DNA of 27,074 nt from CAZXCK01 sp964639225 (GTDB taxonomy: Bacteria; Chloroflexota; Anaerolineae; Aggregatilineales; Phototrophicaceae). The notes beneath the pieces are model-generated. The model did no database searches. It saw only the letters and a program-made list of their open reading frames with translations, and was not told the origin of the DNA. Below, one piece after another: positions 1-8,068 of this stretch (its first letter is position 1; each line of letters begins with the position of its first letter). A program made the translations under genes and the position numbers. The DNA lies in the NCBI GenBank assembly GCA_964639225.1, contig CAZXCK010000052.1, positions 1 to 27,074 of the forward strand. The letters are read 5' to 3'.

Positions 1-1053
1 TGGTGGAGTGGACTTTGTGTTGCAGGCTTTGCTTTGTTTGGAGCATTTACATTCATCACCAACCAGCTTGCCTATGGAAATCCTCTGGGAGATGAGAGCA
101 TAAGGCAAATCCATATCGTGGATAGTACAGGCGAAACGCTCATGACGATGACGTTGAGTAACGTCATGCGTTATACATATCAATTTGTTGACTCCTCAGG
201 TAGTCCCAGACGCCTGTCTGTGCCCCTGGTCAACGCAAAAGCTAATCTATTTGATCGACTCGACCGGTTTCATAACCAACGGTTTCTGGAACATTATCGA
301 AATCATATCATTGCTAACGAGGACACTTCCTGGTTTGGTGTATTAGGCGTTGTCCTGTTAATTCCTGGTATCGCTTATGCTACCTGGTCAGGACTAACGC
401 AACGAGACTTATACATTTTGGGTTTGGTCATTATTGCTGCCCTGTTCTTGATTTCACATAGCGCTATCCAGGAGTGGACGCCATATAAGGGCAGGTATTA
501 CATCCTGCCGGTAACGGTGGTCGCAGCGTTAATGGGTTGGCCTATGAAGTCAATCCGGGGATTTCTACTCCTGCGCTGGTTGTCGGTGGTTATTGCCATT
601 ATTGTCATTGTGATCATTACACTCAACAATCAGAAAAAACCTCTCGTTGGAGAGAACGCTGTTTATCGCCTGGATATGATGAGTCGTCAATTGATCATAT
701 CGCCCCCAATTGAGGATTTCCTGCGAGAGTTCGAAGAATCCGTTCCTCACGACGCTGTTGTTATCCTGTTTATCAGTGATAATGACTGGATTTATCCTTA
801 TTTTGGCGCAGAGCACACACGATACCTGATTCCTTACATACCAAGCGAAGGTGTCGGTAGTCTGGAAGAAATCGCTAACACAAAGATGCAGTTCCCGCTA
901 AACGAACCCCCTGTGGTGAAAACTATCCCGTCAGCGGATTTCATCATAGTTTCACAACTCAACATGAGGAGGATAGATGATACATCGGAGTTTGAGATAG
1001 TCGTGGATTCAGGGGGAATGTATCTGTTCGCTCGAAGTGATGCCAGGAACTAG
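1..1053 (+). CDS. Polytopic membrane protein, C-terminal part (glycosyltransferase family 39/ArnT-like?), 5' end outside window
   Basis: The reading frame is open from base 1 to a TAG stop at 1053, so the N-terminus lies outside the window. A TTG at 34 is probably not the start. The visible part has one hydrophobic segment at the very beginning and an extracytoplasmic stretch of about 90 residues. Three or four membrane helices follow (around 345-405, 415-455, 500-545 and 560-620), and then a soluble C-terminal domain of about 140 residues. The motif PYKGRYYILP between helices resembles the GRY/FxxP signature seen late in the membrane part of lipid-linked-sugar glycosyltransferases (GT39/ArnT/PMT type). 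The catalytic acidic loop of such enzymes would be upstream, so the family is only a suggestion. Base composition is clearly more AT-rich than the genes that follow, and it faces the next gene convergently. Confidence 0.6.
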   Translation, partial: WWSGLCVAGFALFGAFTFITNQLAYGNPLGDESIRQIHIVDSTGETLMTMTLSNVMRYTYQFVDSSGSPRRLSVPLVNAKANLFDRLDRFHNQRFLEHYRNHIIANEDTSWFGVLGVVLLIPGIAYATWSGLTQRDLYILGLVIIAALFLISHSAIQEWTPYKGRYYILPVTVVAALMGWPMKSIRGFLLLRWLSVVIAIIVIVIITLNNQKKPLVGENAVYRLDMMSRQLIISPPIEDFLREFEESVPHDAVVILFISDNDWIYPYFGAEHTRYLIPYIPSEGVGSLEEIANTKMQFPLNEPPVVKTIPSADFIIVSQLNMRRIDDTSEFEIVVDSGGMYLFARSDARN

Positions 1054-1129
1054 AAGTATCACAGGTGATGCACTGCAACCCCTGTCCCCAGCAGATGAGT
1101 CGACTCTGTGGTTGGGCTATCTACTGGAA

Positions 1130-1150
1130 GACTAAACGGCAGGTTTAGTC
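1130..1150. terminator. Small inverted repeat between convergent genes
   Basis: GACTAAAC (1130-1137) and GTTTAGTC (1143-1150) form an 8-bp perfect stem with a 5-nt loop. The right arm contains the stop codon of the minus-strand gene. No convincing U-tract follows on either strand. It may be a weak bidirectional terminator between the two convergent genes. Confidence 0.3.
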
Positions 1151-2179
1151 CTCCGCCACGCAGCGGAAACCGACGCTGGTCGCGGTCAGTGACGGCGACA
1201 GGCTGCGGCGCTGCACGCTGCGCGCATCAAACAGATTGTCATTCCACGACCCGCCGCGAATGACGCGCTCGGTGCCCTCGGTGGGGCCGGTGTCGTTGGT
1301 ACGGGCAGCCTCGGCAGAGGCGTAATAATCGGGCGCGTACCAGTCCGCTGTCCATTCGGCGACGTTGCCCGCCAGATCACGCACGCCGTCGCGGCTGGCA
1401 AAGGCCGGATAAGCGCCCACCGGCTGCGGCCCGGCGATAATCACGCCATCCTCATTCTGCATGGAGCCGCGCACATTAGCCGCGTCTACCCGCCATTCAT
1501 CGCCCCAGGGGAAAATCGAGCCGCTGACGCCGCGCGCCGCGTATTCCCATTCCGCTTCGGTCGGCAGCCGCCGCCCCAGCGATTCGCAGTAAGCCTGCGC
1601 TCCGTACCACGTCACATCCACCACCGGATAATCGTTCAGGGCCGGGTTGGTAGCGCGATACTCACCGCCGCTGAGGATCACGCTGGATGTGTCGGATTCC
1701 TGGCGCGTCACCAGGCACAGATGACCATCGCAGCCATCCGCATGGCCGCCCGGTCCCAGCGTGTTGAGGAAAGCGACGTACTGCTGGTACGTCACCTCGT
1801 TGACTTCCATCCAGAAGGAATCGACCTGTAAGCGATGTGCCGGCAGCGCGTCGCTGGCCTGGCTGGTGTCGCAGTTGCGGTTGTTGGTCTCGCACCATGC
1901 CGCCGCCTGGGCGATCTCGTCGCGGGTGGTCCCGCGTATAAAGTCACCGCCTTCGACGCGCACCATCGGCGAGCGCTGGTTGTCAAAAGCGCGCATCAGC
2001 GCCGACTCGACGACCGGCTCCGCCGGGGCGCTGCCCGACGCGCTGCCGCTACCGGTCAGGCTGCCACCCAGAACCGGCAGCATAACCACCATCACCAGCG
2101 TGAGCAGGGCCATCAGCCCGAATATCATTGTGCTGCCTGATCGATTCATACCTGCCTGCGTGTGCTTCCAGCGTTCCAC
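1145..2179 (-). CDS. Membrane-anchored FGE-sulfatase (SUMF1) fold protein, formylglycine-generating-enzyme-like
   Basis: A 344-residue protein. A short basic N-terminus leads into one membrane helix (about residues 18-38), then a Ser/Gly/Ala linker, then a complete FGE-sulfatase domain from about residue 72 to the end. Recognisable blocks are VEGGDF, the VTWYGAQAYCESLGRRLPTEAEWEYAAR region, FPWGDEW, DLAGNVAEWTADW, VIRGGSWND and the terminal GFRC. The two catalytic cysteines of true formylglycine-generating enzymes, expected just after RGGSW, are absent. It is therefore more likely a C-type-lectin-like binding or regulatory domain displayed outside the membrane than a sulfatase-maturing enzyme. 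I prefer the GTG at 2179 because GAGGTG lies 4 nt upstream. An ATG at 2212 (no ribosome site) and one at 2149 are alternatives. It is divergent from a kinase-fold gene; such domains often sit beside Ser/Thr kinases. Confidence 0.88.
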   Translation of the reverse strand: MERWKHTQAGMNRSGSTMIFGLMALLTLVMVVMLPVLGGSLTGSGSASGSAPAEPVVESALMRAFDNQRSPMVRVEGGDFIRGTTRDEIAQAAAWCETNNRNCDTSQASDALPAHRLQVDSFWMEVNEVTYQQYVAFLNTLGPGGHADGCDGHLCLVTRQESDTSSVILSGGEYRATNPALNDYPVVDVTWYGAQAYCESLGRRLPTEAEWEYAARGVSGSIFPWGDEWRVDAANVRGSMQNEDGVIIAGPQPVGAYPAFASRDGVRDLAGNVAEWTADWYAPDYYASAEAARTNDTGPTEGTERVIRGGSWNDNLFDARSVQRRSLSPSLTATSVGFRCVAED

Positions 2180-2400
2180 AACACACCTCGCTTCAGGCGC
2201 GCGCTGCCACATCTCGAACGGATTGCCATCATTCTACATCAGCCCGGCGTGCGTCGATAATGAGGGTTGCGCCAGCGTAGGGCACACGTAGGGCTTGCCA
2301 GTCGAGCGCCAGCGCGCCGCCGCCGGTCAAAAGCCCCTACCGCTGGACCGCTAAAAATGGTACATTGAACCTTACCATTATCCCGATTGTTCGACACAAA

Positions 2401-3525
2401 ATGACCGATCTCGCTGAGCTTTACAGCATTGACAACTTTATCGACACGTTCGCCCTGGGCCACTATGCGCGCGTGCTGGCCGCTGTCGATCAGCGCGGCA
2501 AGCAGAATGTCGCCTTCAAGGTGCTGCGCCCGGAACACCTGGACGCCAACGGCGACATCCGCTGGGAATACCGCGCCTTCGCCAACGAAGCCGAACTGCT
2601 GGTCAAACTCAGGGACAGCCCGCACGTCGTTGACCTGATCGACTGTGGCTATATCTCCACGCCCAGCGAAAACCCCGCCGACGGGCGCATCGTGTCGTAT
2701 CAGGGCAACGTGGCGGGCTTTATTCATGCCCAGCCGGAACACGCTCGCAAAGGCTGGCGGCCTTATCTGGCGCTGCCGCATCTGCCGCGCACCAACAACC
2801 TGTTCTACGCCATGAAACCGGCTCAGGCCGGCGTCCGCTGGCGGCTGCCCACTGAAGAGGGGCTGGCGCTGGCGATCCAGTTCGCCCATGTGCTGGAGAT
2901 GGCTCACGAGCAGAGCATCGTCTATCTCGATCACAAGCTGGAGCATCTCTATTGGGACGGCCTCAAGCTGGAAGTCATCGACTTCAACAGCTCGCGCCAG
3001 CTCGACAGCAACACCAACAGCGACGCGCATTTTCTGCGTATGGATATTCATAACCTGTGCGTGGGCATTCTGTATTCGGTGTTTACCGGCCTGTCGCCGC
3101 AGAAGACGACGCTGCGCCCGCAGCCCAGCAACCGCAGCGCCGTCGAAGCGCGCTACCAGGACATCACCTCGCTCGATTTCGGCGTGGAGCCGACCCTCAG
3201 CCCGGCGCTGCAAAAGCTGCTCCAGCGCGGCGCCAACATGGAGATCGAGACGGTAGGCGAATTCCTGGAACAGCTTCAACAGGTGGCCGCCGTACACGGC
3301 TGGGATTTCCCCGATCACTACACCACCGCCGCCGACCGTGACGGACGCGATCAGATGCGCGCCGCCCTGCGCAAACTGCGCGCCGGGCAGGCCAGCATCC
3401 GCGAGGCGCGTGATCTGCTGTTCGACGCGGCCATCCTGGACGACATCTCCGAGGACATGGAAGACGAGCTGCGCCGTCTGGTCAAAGCGGCCAACGACAT
3501 GCTCAACCATCGCGTCATCCCCTGA
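2401..3525 (+). CDS. Divergent protein-kinase-fold protein
   Basis: A 374-residue soluble protein with a degenerate kinase core. A glycine-loop-like ALGHYARV (about 18-25) is followed by VAFK with the candidate ATP-binding Lys at 40 and a helix-C-like Glu in NEAELL (about 63). The catalytic-loop equivalent is IVYLDHKLEHLYW (173-185). It keeps the Asp (177) and Lys (179) but has His where the metal-binding Asn would be. VIDFN (192-196) replaces the DFG metal loop. About 150 residues of mainly helical, charged C-terminal sequence follow. It could be an atypical active kinase or a pseudokinase. I chose the ATG at 2401; a TTG at 2365 would add 12 residues. No clear ribosome site is present at either. 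It is divergent from the FGE-fold gene, which suggests a signalling pair. Confidence 0.7.
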   Translation: MTDLAELYSIDNFIDTFALGHYARVLAAVDQRGKQNVAFKVLRPEHLDANGDIRWEYRAFANEAELLVKLRDSPHVVDLIDCGYISTPSENPADGRIVSYQGNVAGFIHAQPEHARKGWRPYLALPHLPRTNNLFYAMKPAQAGVRWRLPTEEGLALAIQFAHVLEMAHEQSIVYLDHKLEHLYWDGLKLEVIDFNSSRQLDSNTNSDAHFLRMDIHNLCVGILYSVFTGLSPQKTTLRPQPSNRSAVEARYQDITSLDFGVEPTLSPALQKLLQRGANMEIETVGEFLEQLQQVAAVHGWDFPDHYTTAADRDGRDQMRAALRKLRAGQASIREARDLLFDAAILDDISEDMEDELRRLVKAANDMLNHRVIP

Positions 3526-3529
3526 TTGG

Positions 3530-3557
3530 CTGACAACCTCGCGTCAGACGGTATAAT
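3530..3557 (+). promoter_or_regulatory. Near-consensus sigma70-type promoter for the vapBC-deaminase unit
   Basis: CTGACA (3530-3535) and a perfect TATAAT (3552-3557) are separated by 16 bp. They sit directly after the stop codon of the kinase-fold gene and about 33 bp before the antitoxin start. This predicts a transcript starting near 3564 with a short leader that contains the AGGTG ribosome site at 3581-3585. Confidence 0.7.
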
Positions 3558-3589
3558 AGACATACAGGCAGTTGTAAAAGAGGTGTGTC

Positions 3590-3871
3590 ATGGTGATGAC
3601 CGTCAGCGAGCTACTGGAACAGGCCAAAGCGCTAACTCCACAGGAACGCCGGGAACTGGCAGGTTTGCTCATTCAACTGGCAGAGATGTCGCCAAGGCCG
3701 GACGACAGCGAGACAGAAGCGCACTGGGGCCAGAATCTGCTGCGACTGTTGGATGAATTTGGCCCAATTGAACTCGCTTATCCAGAGATCGACGACCCCG
3801 TTGAGTGGGTCAAACGTGTGCGACATCAGCAAGTTCAGGAGAGGCTTGGCAACTGGGGCCAGGAAGAATGA
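3590..3871 (+). CDS. Putative antitoxin of a VapBC-type toxin-antitoxin pair
   Basis: A 93-residue acidic protein. Its N-terminal half is helical and resembles the short helix-rich segment (VSELLEQAKALTPQERRELAGLLIQL) seen in small antitoxin-like proteins of the DUF2281/addiction-module type. The C-terminal half is acidic and Trp-containing, suitable for wrapping a toxin. The start at 3590 has AGGTG 4 nt upstream; an in-frame ATG at 3596 is possible. Its TGA stop overlaps the ATG of the next gene as ATGA, so the two are translationally coupled. I see no classical AbrB or ribbon-helix-helix signature, so the antitoxin call rests mainly on position beside the PIN toxin and on size. DNA binding and autoregulation of the upstream promoter are inferred. 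Confidence 0.65.
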   Translation: MVMTVSELLEQAKALTPQERRELAGLLIQLAEMSPRPDDSETEAHWGQNLLRLLDEFGPIELAYPEIDDPVEWVKRVRHQQVQERLGNWGQEE

Positions 3872-4251
3872 TCACCGCACTTGTGGATACCACCGTCGTC
3901 ATCCACCTGTTTCGTCGTTACGCGCCAGCCACAGCTTGGTATGGTGAGCAATCTCAGCCACTGGCTTTGACATCAATTACATGGATGGAGATCGTGTATG
4001 GTTCGAGCAGTAAGACCAATCAGGTTGCGAGTAAAGCAATTTTGAGCCAGTTCGACATGATTTACCTTACGGCATTTGACCAGAGATGGGCGATGGATCG
4101 TCTGGAAGCGCTTCGTCTCAGTCATGGTATAGCAATCAACGACTGCCTGATTGCATCGGTGGCCTATCGCCTGCAATTGCCACTGTACTCGCATAACCTG
4201 AAACATTTCGGCCCACTCATCGGCGAACTGGCAGTCAGGCCCTATGACTAA
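3868..4251 (+). CDS. vapC: PIN-domain ribonuclease, VapC-like toxin
   Basis: A 127-residue protein spanning one PIN domain. The conserved acidic residues are visible: Asp7 in LVDTT, Glu41 in SITWMEIVYG and Asp92 in INDCLIAS. The C-terminal strand SHNLKHF followed by GELAVRP is typical of VapC. The fourth acidic position found in some PIN proteins is not obvious here. PIN toxins are Mg-dependent endoribonucleases that cleave tRNA or rRNA. The start at 3868 overlaps the antitoxin stop (ATGA) and has AGGAAG immediately upstream. A longer in-frame start at 3805 would lie inside the antitoxin gene and is rejected. The 3' end overlaps the deaminase start by 8 nt. Confidence 0.85.
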   Translation: MITALVDTTVVIHLFRRYAPATAWYGEQSQPLALTSITWMEIVYGSSSKTNQVASKAILSQFDMIYLTAFDQRWAMDRLEALRLSHGIAINDCLIASVAYRLQLPLYSHNLKHFGPLIGELAVRPYD

Positions 4252-5245
4252 CCTCGACGCATTTATCGACGCGCTGCCCAAAGCGGAGACTCACGTCCAC
4301 ATCGAGGGCACCATACCCTGGGCAATGGCCCGCGACTACGCCGCCGACATCACCGGACCGGCCTGGCTGCATCCTGGTTTTCGCTTTACCGATTTTGAAG
4401 AATTCGGCAGCGCCATGATGCCAGGTGTCCTGTATCTGCAGAACGACACGCTGCGCCGTTATGCCAGCGCGGCAGCGATGTATTTCCAGCATCTCGCTGC
4501 CCAGAACGTGCGCTATGTCGAGGTTACGCTGGGTATAGGCCCAATGCTGCGTAGTGACGCTGCCGACCCGGCGCAGATCATCGCCGCTGTACTCGACGTC
4601 GCGCCCGCCGGGCTGCACGTGCGAATCATCGGTGGAATCAATCGCCGATTTGCGCATCCACTCGACAGCCCGGAAGCCCGCGCTGTACTCGACACACCCG
4701 GCATCGCTGGCATCGATCTGCAAAGCGACGAGCGCGCCAACGGTCCCGCCGAGTTCATTGACCTGTACGACGCGGCGCGCGCACGCGGCTATCTGCTGCG
4801 CGCTCATGCCGGCGAACTCACCGGCCCGCAGACCATCGCCGACACGCTCGACTGCCTGGGCGTCAGCCGCATTATGCATGGCACGACCGCCATCCACGAT
4901 AACGCCCTTGTCGATCGTCTCGCCAATGACCCGACCATCACGCTCGATATGTGCCCTACATCCAACGTGCGGCTGCGCGTGGTCGAAAGCCTGAGCGCCC
5001 ATCCCATCGGCGAGCTGCTGCGGCGTGGCGTCAAGGTGACCTGCAGCACCGACGACCCGGCTGTTTTCGACGTGACGCTCACCGACGAACTGCGCCAACT
5101 GGTCACCTATCAGGATTTCACCGCCCGCGAACTGGCCGCGCTGCAGATCAACGCCTTTCACACCGCCCTGCTTCCGGAAGCCGAGCGCGTGGCGCTCATC
5201 GCCGAGGTCGAGGCGCTGGTCGCGCAGTACGAAATCGCTGGTTGA
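4244..5245 (+). CDS. Adenosine deaminase family protein (metal-dependent amidohydrolase)
   Basis: A 333-residue TIM-barrel hydrolase of about the usual length for the adenosine/adenine/aminodeoxyfutalosine deaminase family. Metal and catalytic residues are all present: HVH at 17-19 with Gly22, His188 and catalytic Glu191 in RAHAGEL, His212 in IMHGT, and Asp270/Asp271 in CSTDDP. It should hydrolytically deaminate an adenine-containing substrate in the cytoplasm. The exact substrate cannot be read from the motifs. The ATG at 4244 lies inside the last codons of the PIN toxin (8-nt overlap), so it is probably co-transcribed with and translationally coupled to the TA pair. That is an unusual neighbour for a housekeeping salvage enzyme. 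Confidence 0.88.
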   Translation: MTNLDAFIDALPKAETHVHIEGTIPWAMARDYAADITGPAWLHPGFRFTDFEEFGSAMMPGVLYLQNDTLRRYASAAAMYFQHLAAQNVRYVEVTLGIGPMLRSDAADPAQIIAAVLDVAPAGLHVRIIGGINRRFAHPLDSPEARAVLDTPGIAGIDLQSDERANGPAEFIDLYDAARARGYLLRAHAGELTGPQTIADTLDCLGVSRIMHGTTAIHDNALVDRLANDPTITLDMCPTSNVRLRVVESLSAHPIGELLRRGVKVTCSTDDPAVFDVTLTDELRQLVTYQDFTARELAALQINAFHTALLPEAERVALIAEVEALVAQYEIAG

Positions 5246-5293
5246 CACCCGCGATGTTGGCCAACTGCCTATGCCCATACCGGGTCATTTTCG

Positions 5294-5329
5294 TGTATAC
5301 TGTGCACAAGTTCAACTGTGCAGAATACA
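5294..5329 (+). promoter_or_regulatory. Candidate promoter with inverted-repeat operator before ornithine aminotransferase
   Basis: A TATACT -10-like hexamer at 5296-5301 lies inside the left arm of an imperfect inverted repeat. The left arm is TGTATACTGTGCA (5294-5306) and the right arm is TGTGCAGAATACA (5317-5329); 10 of 13 positions are complementary. The octamer ACTGTGCA also recurs directly at 5299 and 5315. No good -35 is seen at the right distance, which suggests a regulated promoter. The regulator is unknown. An arginine-responsive repressor would fit the downstream gene but is only a guess. Confidence 0.4.
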
Positions 5330-5359
5330 TAGCCACTTAGTTTGAGAAAGTGAGCGCAT

Positions 5360-6577
5360 ATGTTTGATACAAAGATGCAGTCACAGGATTACATCGCTCT
5401 CGAAGATCGCTACGGGGCGCGTAACTATAAGCCGCTGGATGTGGTGCTGGACCGGGGTGAGGGCATATGGGTGTGGGATGTCGATGGCAAGCGTTATCTG
5501 GACTTCCTGAGTGCCTACTCCGCTGTCAACCAGGGCCATGCGCACCCGCGCATCCTGGAAGCGCTGACCGAGCAGGCAGGCCGCCTGCCGCTGACCTCGC
5601 GTGCCTTCCGTAACAACCAACTGCCGCTGCTGGCCGAGCGCCTGTGCGAACTCACCGGCTACGAGAAGATGCTGCCCATGAACAGCGGCGCGGAAGCCGT
5701 CGAGACGGCCATCAAGGCCGTGCGCAAGTGGGGTTATAAGGTCAAGGGCGTGCCGGAACACGAAGCGCAGATCATTGTGTGCAGCGGGAACTTCGCCGGA
5801 CGCACCACCACCATCATCAGCTTCAGCGACGAGCCAGCCTACAAAGACGGCTTTGGACCGTTTACGCCTGGTTTCGTCACCGTGCCCTTCGGCGATGCCG
5901 CCGCGCTGGAAGCGGCCATCACACCGCACACCGTCGCTTTCATCGTCGAGCCGATCCAGGGCGAGGGCGGTGTCGTGGTGCCGCCCGCTGGCTATCTGAA
6001 GGCGGCCCGCGAACTCTGCACGCGCCATAACGTGCTGCTGGTCACCGACGAAGTGCAGACCGGCCTGGGTCGCACCGGTCGCCTGCTGGCTTCTCAGTGG
6101 GAAGACGTGCGCGCCGACGTGGTGACGCTGGGCAAGGCCCTCTCCGGTGGCTTCTACCCCGTCTCGGTGATGCTGGCCGACGCCGACATCATGAACGTGT
6201 TTAACCCCGGCGATCACGGCTCGACGTTCGGCGGCAACCCGCTGGCGAGCGCCGTCGCCCGCGCCGCGCTTGAGGTGCTGATCGAGGAAGAACTCATCGA
6301 GAACGCGCGCGTCCAGGGCGAATATCTCATGAGCCGCCTGCGCCAGATCAACAGCCCGCACGTTAAAGAGGTGCGCGGGCGCGGTCTGCTGATTGGTGTG
6401 GAACTCAACGAGCAGGCCGGCGGTGCGCGCCGCTTCTGCGAGGCGCTCAAGGAAGAGGGGCTGCTGTGCAAAGAGACGCACGAGACGGTCATCCGTTTCG
6501 CGCCACCGCTGACCATCACCAGCGAAAACCTGGACTGGGCGCTGGTCCGCATCGAGCGCGTGCTGACCACGCTGTAA
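5360..6577 (+). CDS. rocD: Ornithine--oxo-acid aminotransferase (class III PLP aminotransferase)
   Basis: 405 residues, the usual length for ornithine aminotransferase, which interconverts ornithine and glutamate-5-semialdehyde. Class III PLP signatures are visible: a WVWDVDGKRYLDFLSAYSAVNQGH N-terminal block, MNSGAEAVETAIK (107-119), FIVEPIQGEGG (about 194-204), LLVTDEVQTGLGRTG with Asp230, and TLGKALSGG with the PLP-binding Lys259. The SAYSAVNQGHAHPRI block and the EPIQGEGGVVVPP stretch favour ornithine aminotransferase over acetylornithine aminotransferase, although related paralogues cannot be fully excluded. The ATG at 5360 has a purine-rich upstream segment (GAGAAAGTGAG). The gene is separated from the deaminase by 114 bp holding its own candidate promoter, and is followed by a strong GC hairpin. 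Confidence 0.9.
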   Translation: MFDTKMQSQDYIALEDRYGARNYKPLDVVLDRGEGIWVWDVDGKRYLDFLSAYSAVNQGHAHPRILEALTEQAGRLPLTSRAFRNNQLPLLAERLCELTGYEKMLPMNSGAEAVETAIKAVRKWGYKVKGVPEHEAQIIVCSGNFAGRTTTIISFSDEPAYKDGFGPFTPGFVTVPFGDAAALEAAITPHTVAFIVEPIQGEGGVVVPPAGYLKAARELCTRHNVLLVTDEVQTGLGRTGRLLASQWEDVRADVVTLGKALSGGFYPVSVMLADADIMNVFNPGDHGSTFGGNPLASAVARAALEVLIEEELIENARVQGEYLMSRLRQINSPHVKEVRGRGLLIGVELNEQAGGARRFCEALKEEGLLCKETHETVIRFAPPLTITSENLDWALVRIERVLTTL

Positions 6578-6593
6578 GTTTGACAGCATCTGA

Positions 6594-6620
6594 CGGGGGG
6601 CGCAGCCCGCGCGCCCCCCG
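6594..6620 (+). terminator. Strong GC hairpin after ornithine aminotransferase
   Basis: CGGGGGGCGC (6594-6603) pairs perfectly with GCGCCCCCCG (6611-6620) across a 7-nt loop, 17 bp after the stop codon. No U-run follows, so it is either a hairpin-only terminator or an mRNA 3'-end stabiliser. Confidence 0.55.
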
Positions 6621-6730
6621 CCGATTCCCCAACGCACGCTTGTCACCCATCGCAGACTCAGCTAACATTCCGTTTTAAGCTGCGCCGCCCGGTGGCGCGG
6701 TCATCATTCGTTTGATGGTTGGAAAACTCA

Positions 6731-8038
6731 ATGCCAGATAACACGCTATACGAACCACCGTTTGACCCCGACGATACCCAGCCCACGCAGACTATGTCCT
6801 CCGTCGCAATCGATGCCGGTGACCCACCAGAGCAGGGCTGGCGGCGTCTGGTGGGGCTGGTGAGTCTGCTGGGCGCTTTGGGCTTCACCGCCGCCACTTT
6901 GCTGGTGCTGCTCAGTCCACCGGCCACCGTCGAGGTGCCGCCGGATGCGCCCGCCGATGAATCGGCAGTCGTGGCCGAGGCAAGCGCGACACCAACCGAC
7001 ATCCCGCCCACCGCGCCGCCCAGCGTCTCCATTGACGGCGAGGTGATCGAAGCCCTGCCCACGCTCGACCCCGAACTGGCGCAGACACTACTACAACAGC
7101 CGCTCGAATTCGAGGCGAACGCTATCGCGCGCACGGCCAGCATCGACCGCAATGTGCTTAACCCGTTTACAATCATCCCGGACCGCCCGCGTAACGAAGT
7201 GTGGCAGTATACGGTCGTCCAGGGCGACACCATCGAATCGATCGCGCGCCGCTTCGGCCTGGAGCCGGAGTCGATTGTGTGGTCCAACCCGCGCCGCATC
7301 ATCCAGATTATGCGTCCCGGCGACGTGCTCAACATCCCGCCGGTCGATGGTGTGCTGGCGACAGCCATCGGCAGCACGCGCACCATCGCTGACTACACCG
7401 AACTCTACAGGCTTGATGACCCCTGGGAAATCCTCGACTCGCCATTTAACGCGAATCTGGTGGGGCTGTCGCCGGACTCGGTCCCGCCCAGCGGCACACA
7501 GATTTTCTTCCCCGACGGCGAGGCCGAGACCATCGTCTGGCGTGCCGATATCGAAGTCGTGGAAGAGGGCAACGGTGGCAGCGCCGGACAGGCGCGGCAG
7601 GCGACCGTCGTCTTTCAGAACGGGCAGCCCGGCTCGTGCGCGCCACAGGCCATTACCGGCGGCACCTTCTGGGCCAATCCGGTCCCGTCCGGCTATCGCA
7701 TCACCCAGGGCTATTCGAGCTGGCATCCGGGTATCGACCTGGCTAACAGCCCCGGCACGCCTATCGTGGCGGCTAATGGTGGCCGCGTGATCTTCGCTGG
7801 CTGGAACAGCTTCGGCTATGGCTATATGGTGGCGCTCATTCACGGCCCCACCATGACCGTTTACGGCCACCTCGATTCCGTCAGTGTCGGCTGCGGCCAG
7901 GATGTCGCTGCTGGCCAGCAGATTGGTCTCATGGGCAGCACGGGCCGGTCCAGCGGGCCGCACCTGCATTTCGAGATTCGGGCGCGCCAGGGCAACAGCT
8001 ATGTGCCGGTGAATCCCAGTTCGACCATCGGCTTCTAA
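6731..8038 (+). CDS. Membrane-anchored LysM and M23 family metallopeptidase (cell-wall hydrolase)
   Basis: A 435-residue protein. A cytoplasmic N-terminus precedes one membrane helix (about residues 40-64), then a Pro/Ala-rich spacer. A LysM domain follows (about 157-205, WQYTVVQGDTIESIARRFG to PGDVLNIPP), and then a weaker LysM-like segment at about 215-260. The C-terminal M23/LytM peptidase domain (about 320-435) has the complete zinc site: HPGID (His332, Asp336), YGH (His380) and HLHFE (His411, His413). It should bind glycan through LysM and cleave peptide bonds in the wall peptide or activate other hydrolases. If the host lacks peptidoglycan, as some Chloroflexota may, another role is possible. 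I prefer the ATG at 6731 (GGAAA 7 nt upstream) over a TTG at 6719. Confidence 0.9.
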   Translation: MPDNTLYEPPFDPDDTQPTQTMSSVAIDAGDPPEQGWRRLVGLVSLLGALGFTAATLLVLLSPPATVEVPPDAPADESAVVAEASATPTDIPPTAPPSVSIDGEVIEALPTLDPELAQTLLQQPLEFEANAIARTASIDRNVLNPFTIIPDRPRNEVWQYTVVQGDTIESIARRFGLEPESIVWSNPRRIIQIMRPGDVLNIPPVDGVLATAIGSTRTIADYTELYRLDDPWEILDSPFNANLVGLSPDSVPPSGTQIFFPDGEAETIVWRADIEVVEEGNGGSAGQARQATVVFQNGQPGSCAPQAITGGTFWANPVPSGYRITQGYSSWHPGIDLANSPGTPIVAANGGRVIFAGWNSFGYGYMVALIHGPTMTVYGHLDSVSVGCGQDVAAGQQIGLMGSTGRSSGPHLHFEIRARQGNSYVPVNPSSTIGF

Positions 8039-8068
8039 CAGACAGACTGTCATCTGAAGGAATATGCC

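Noticed and set aside
2239..3510. A 423-codon minus-strand frame opposite the kinase-fold gene
   Set aside because: The plus-strand frame carries kinase motifs and normal composition; the minus frame is a His/Val/Gly-rich shadow.
3805..3867. Longer N-terminus for the PIN toxin
   Set aside because: It lies inside the antitoxin frame, and the ATG at 3868 has AGGAAG upstream and aligns with the normal PIN start just before LVDT.
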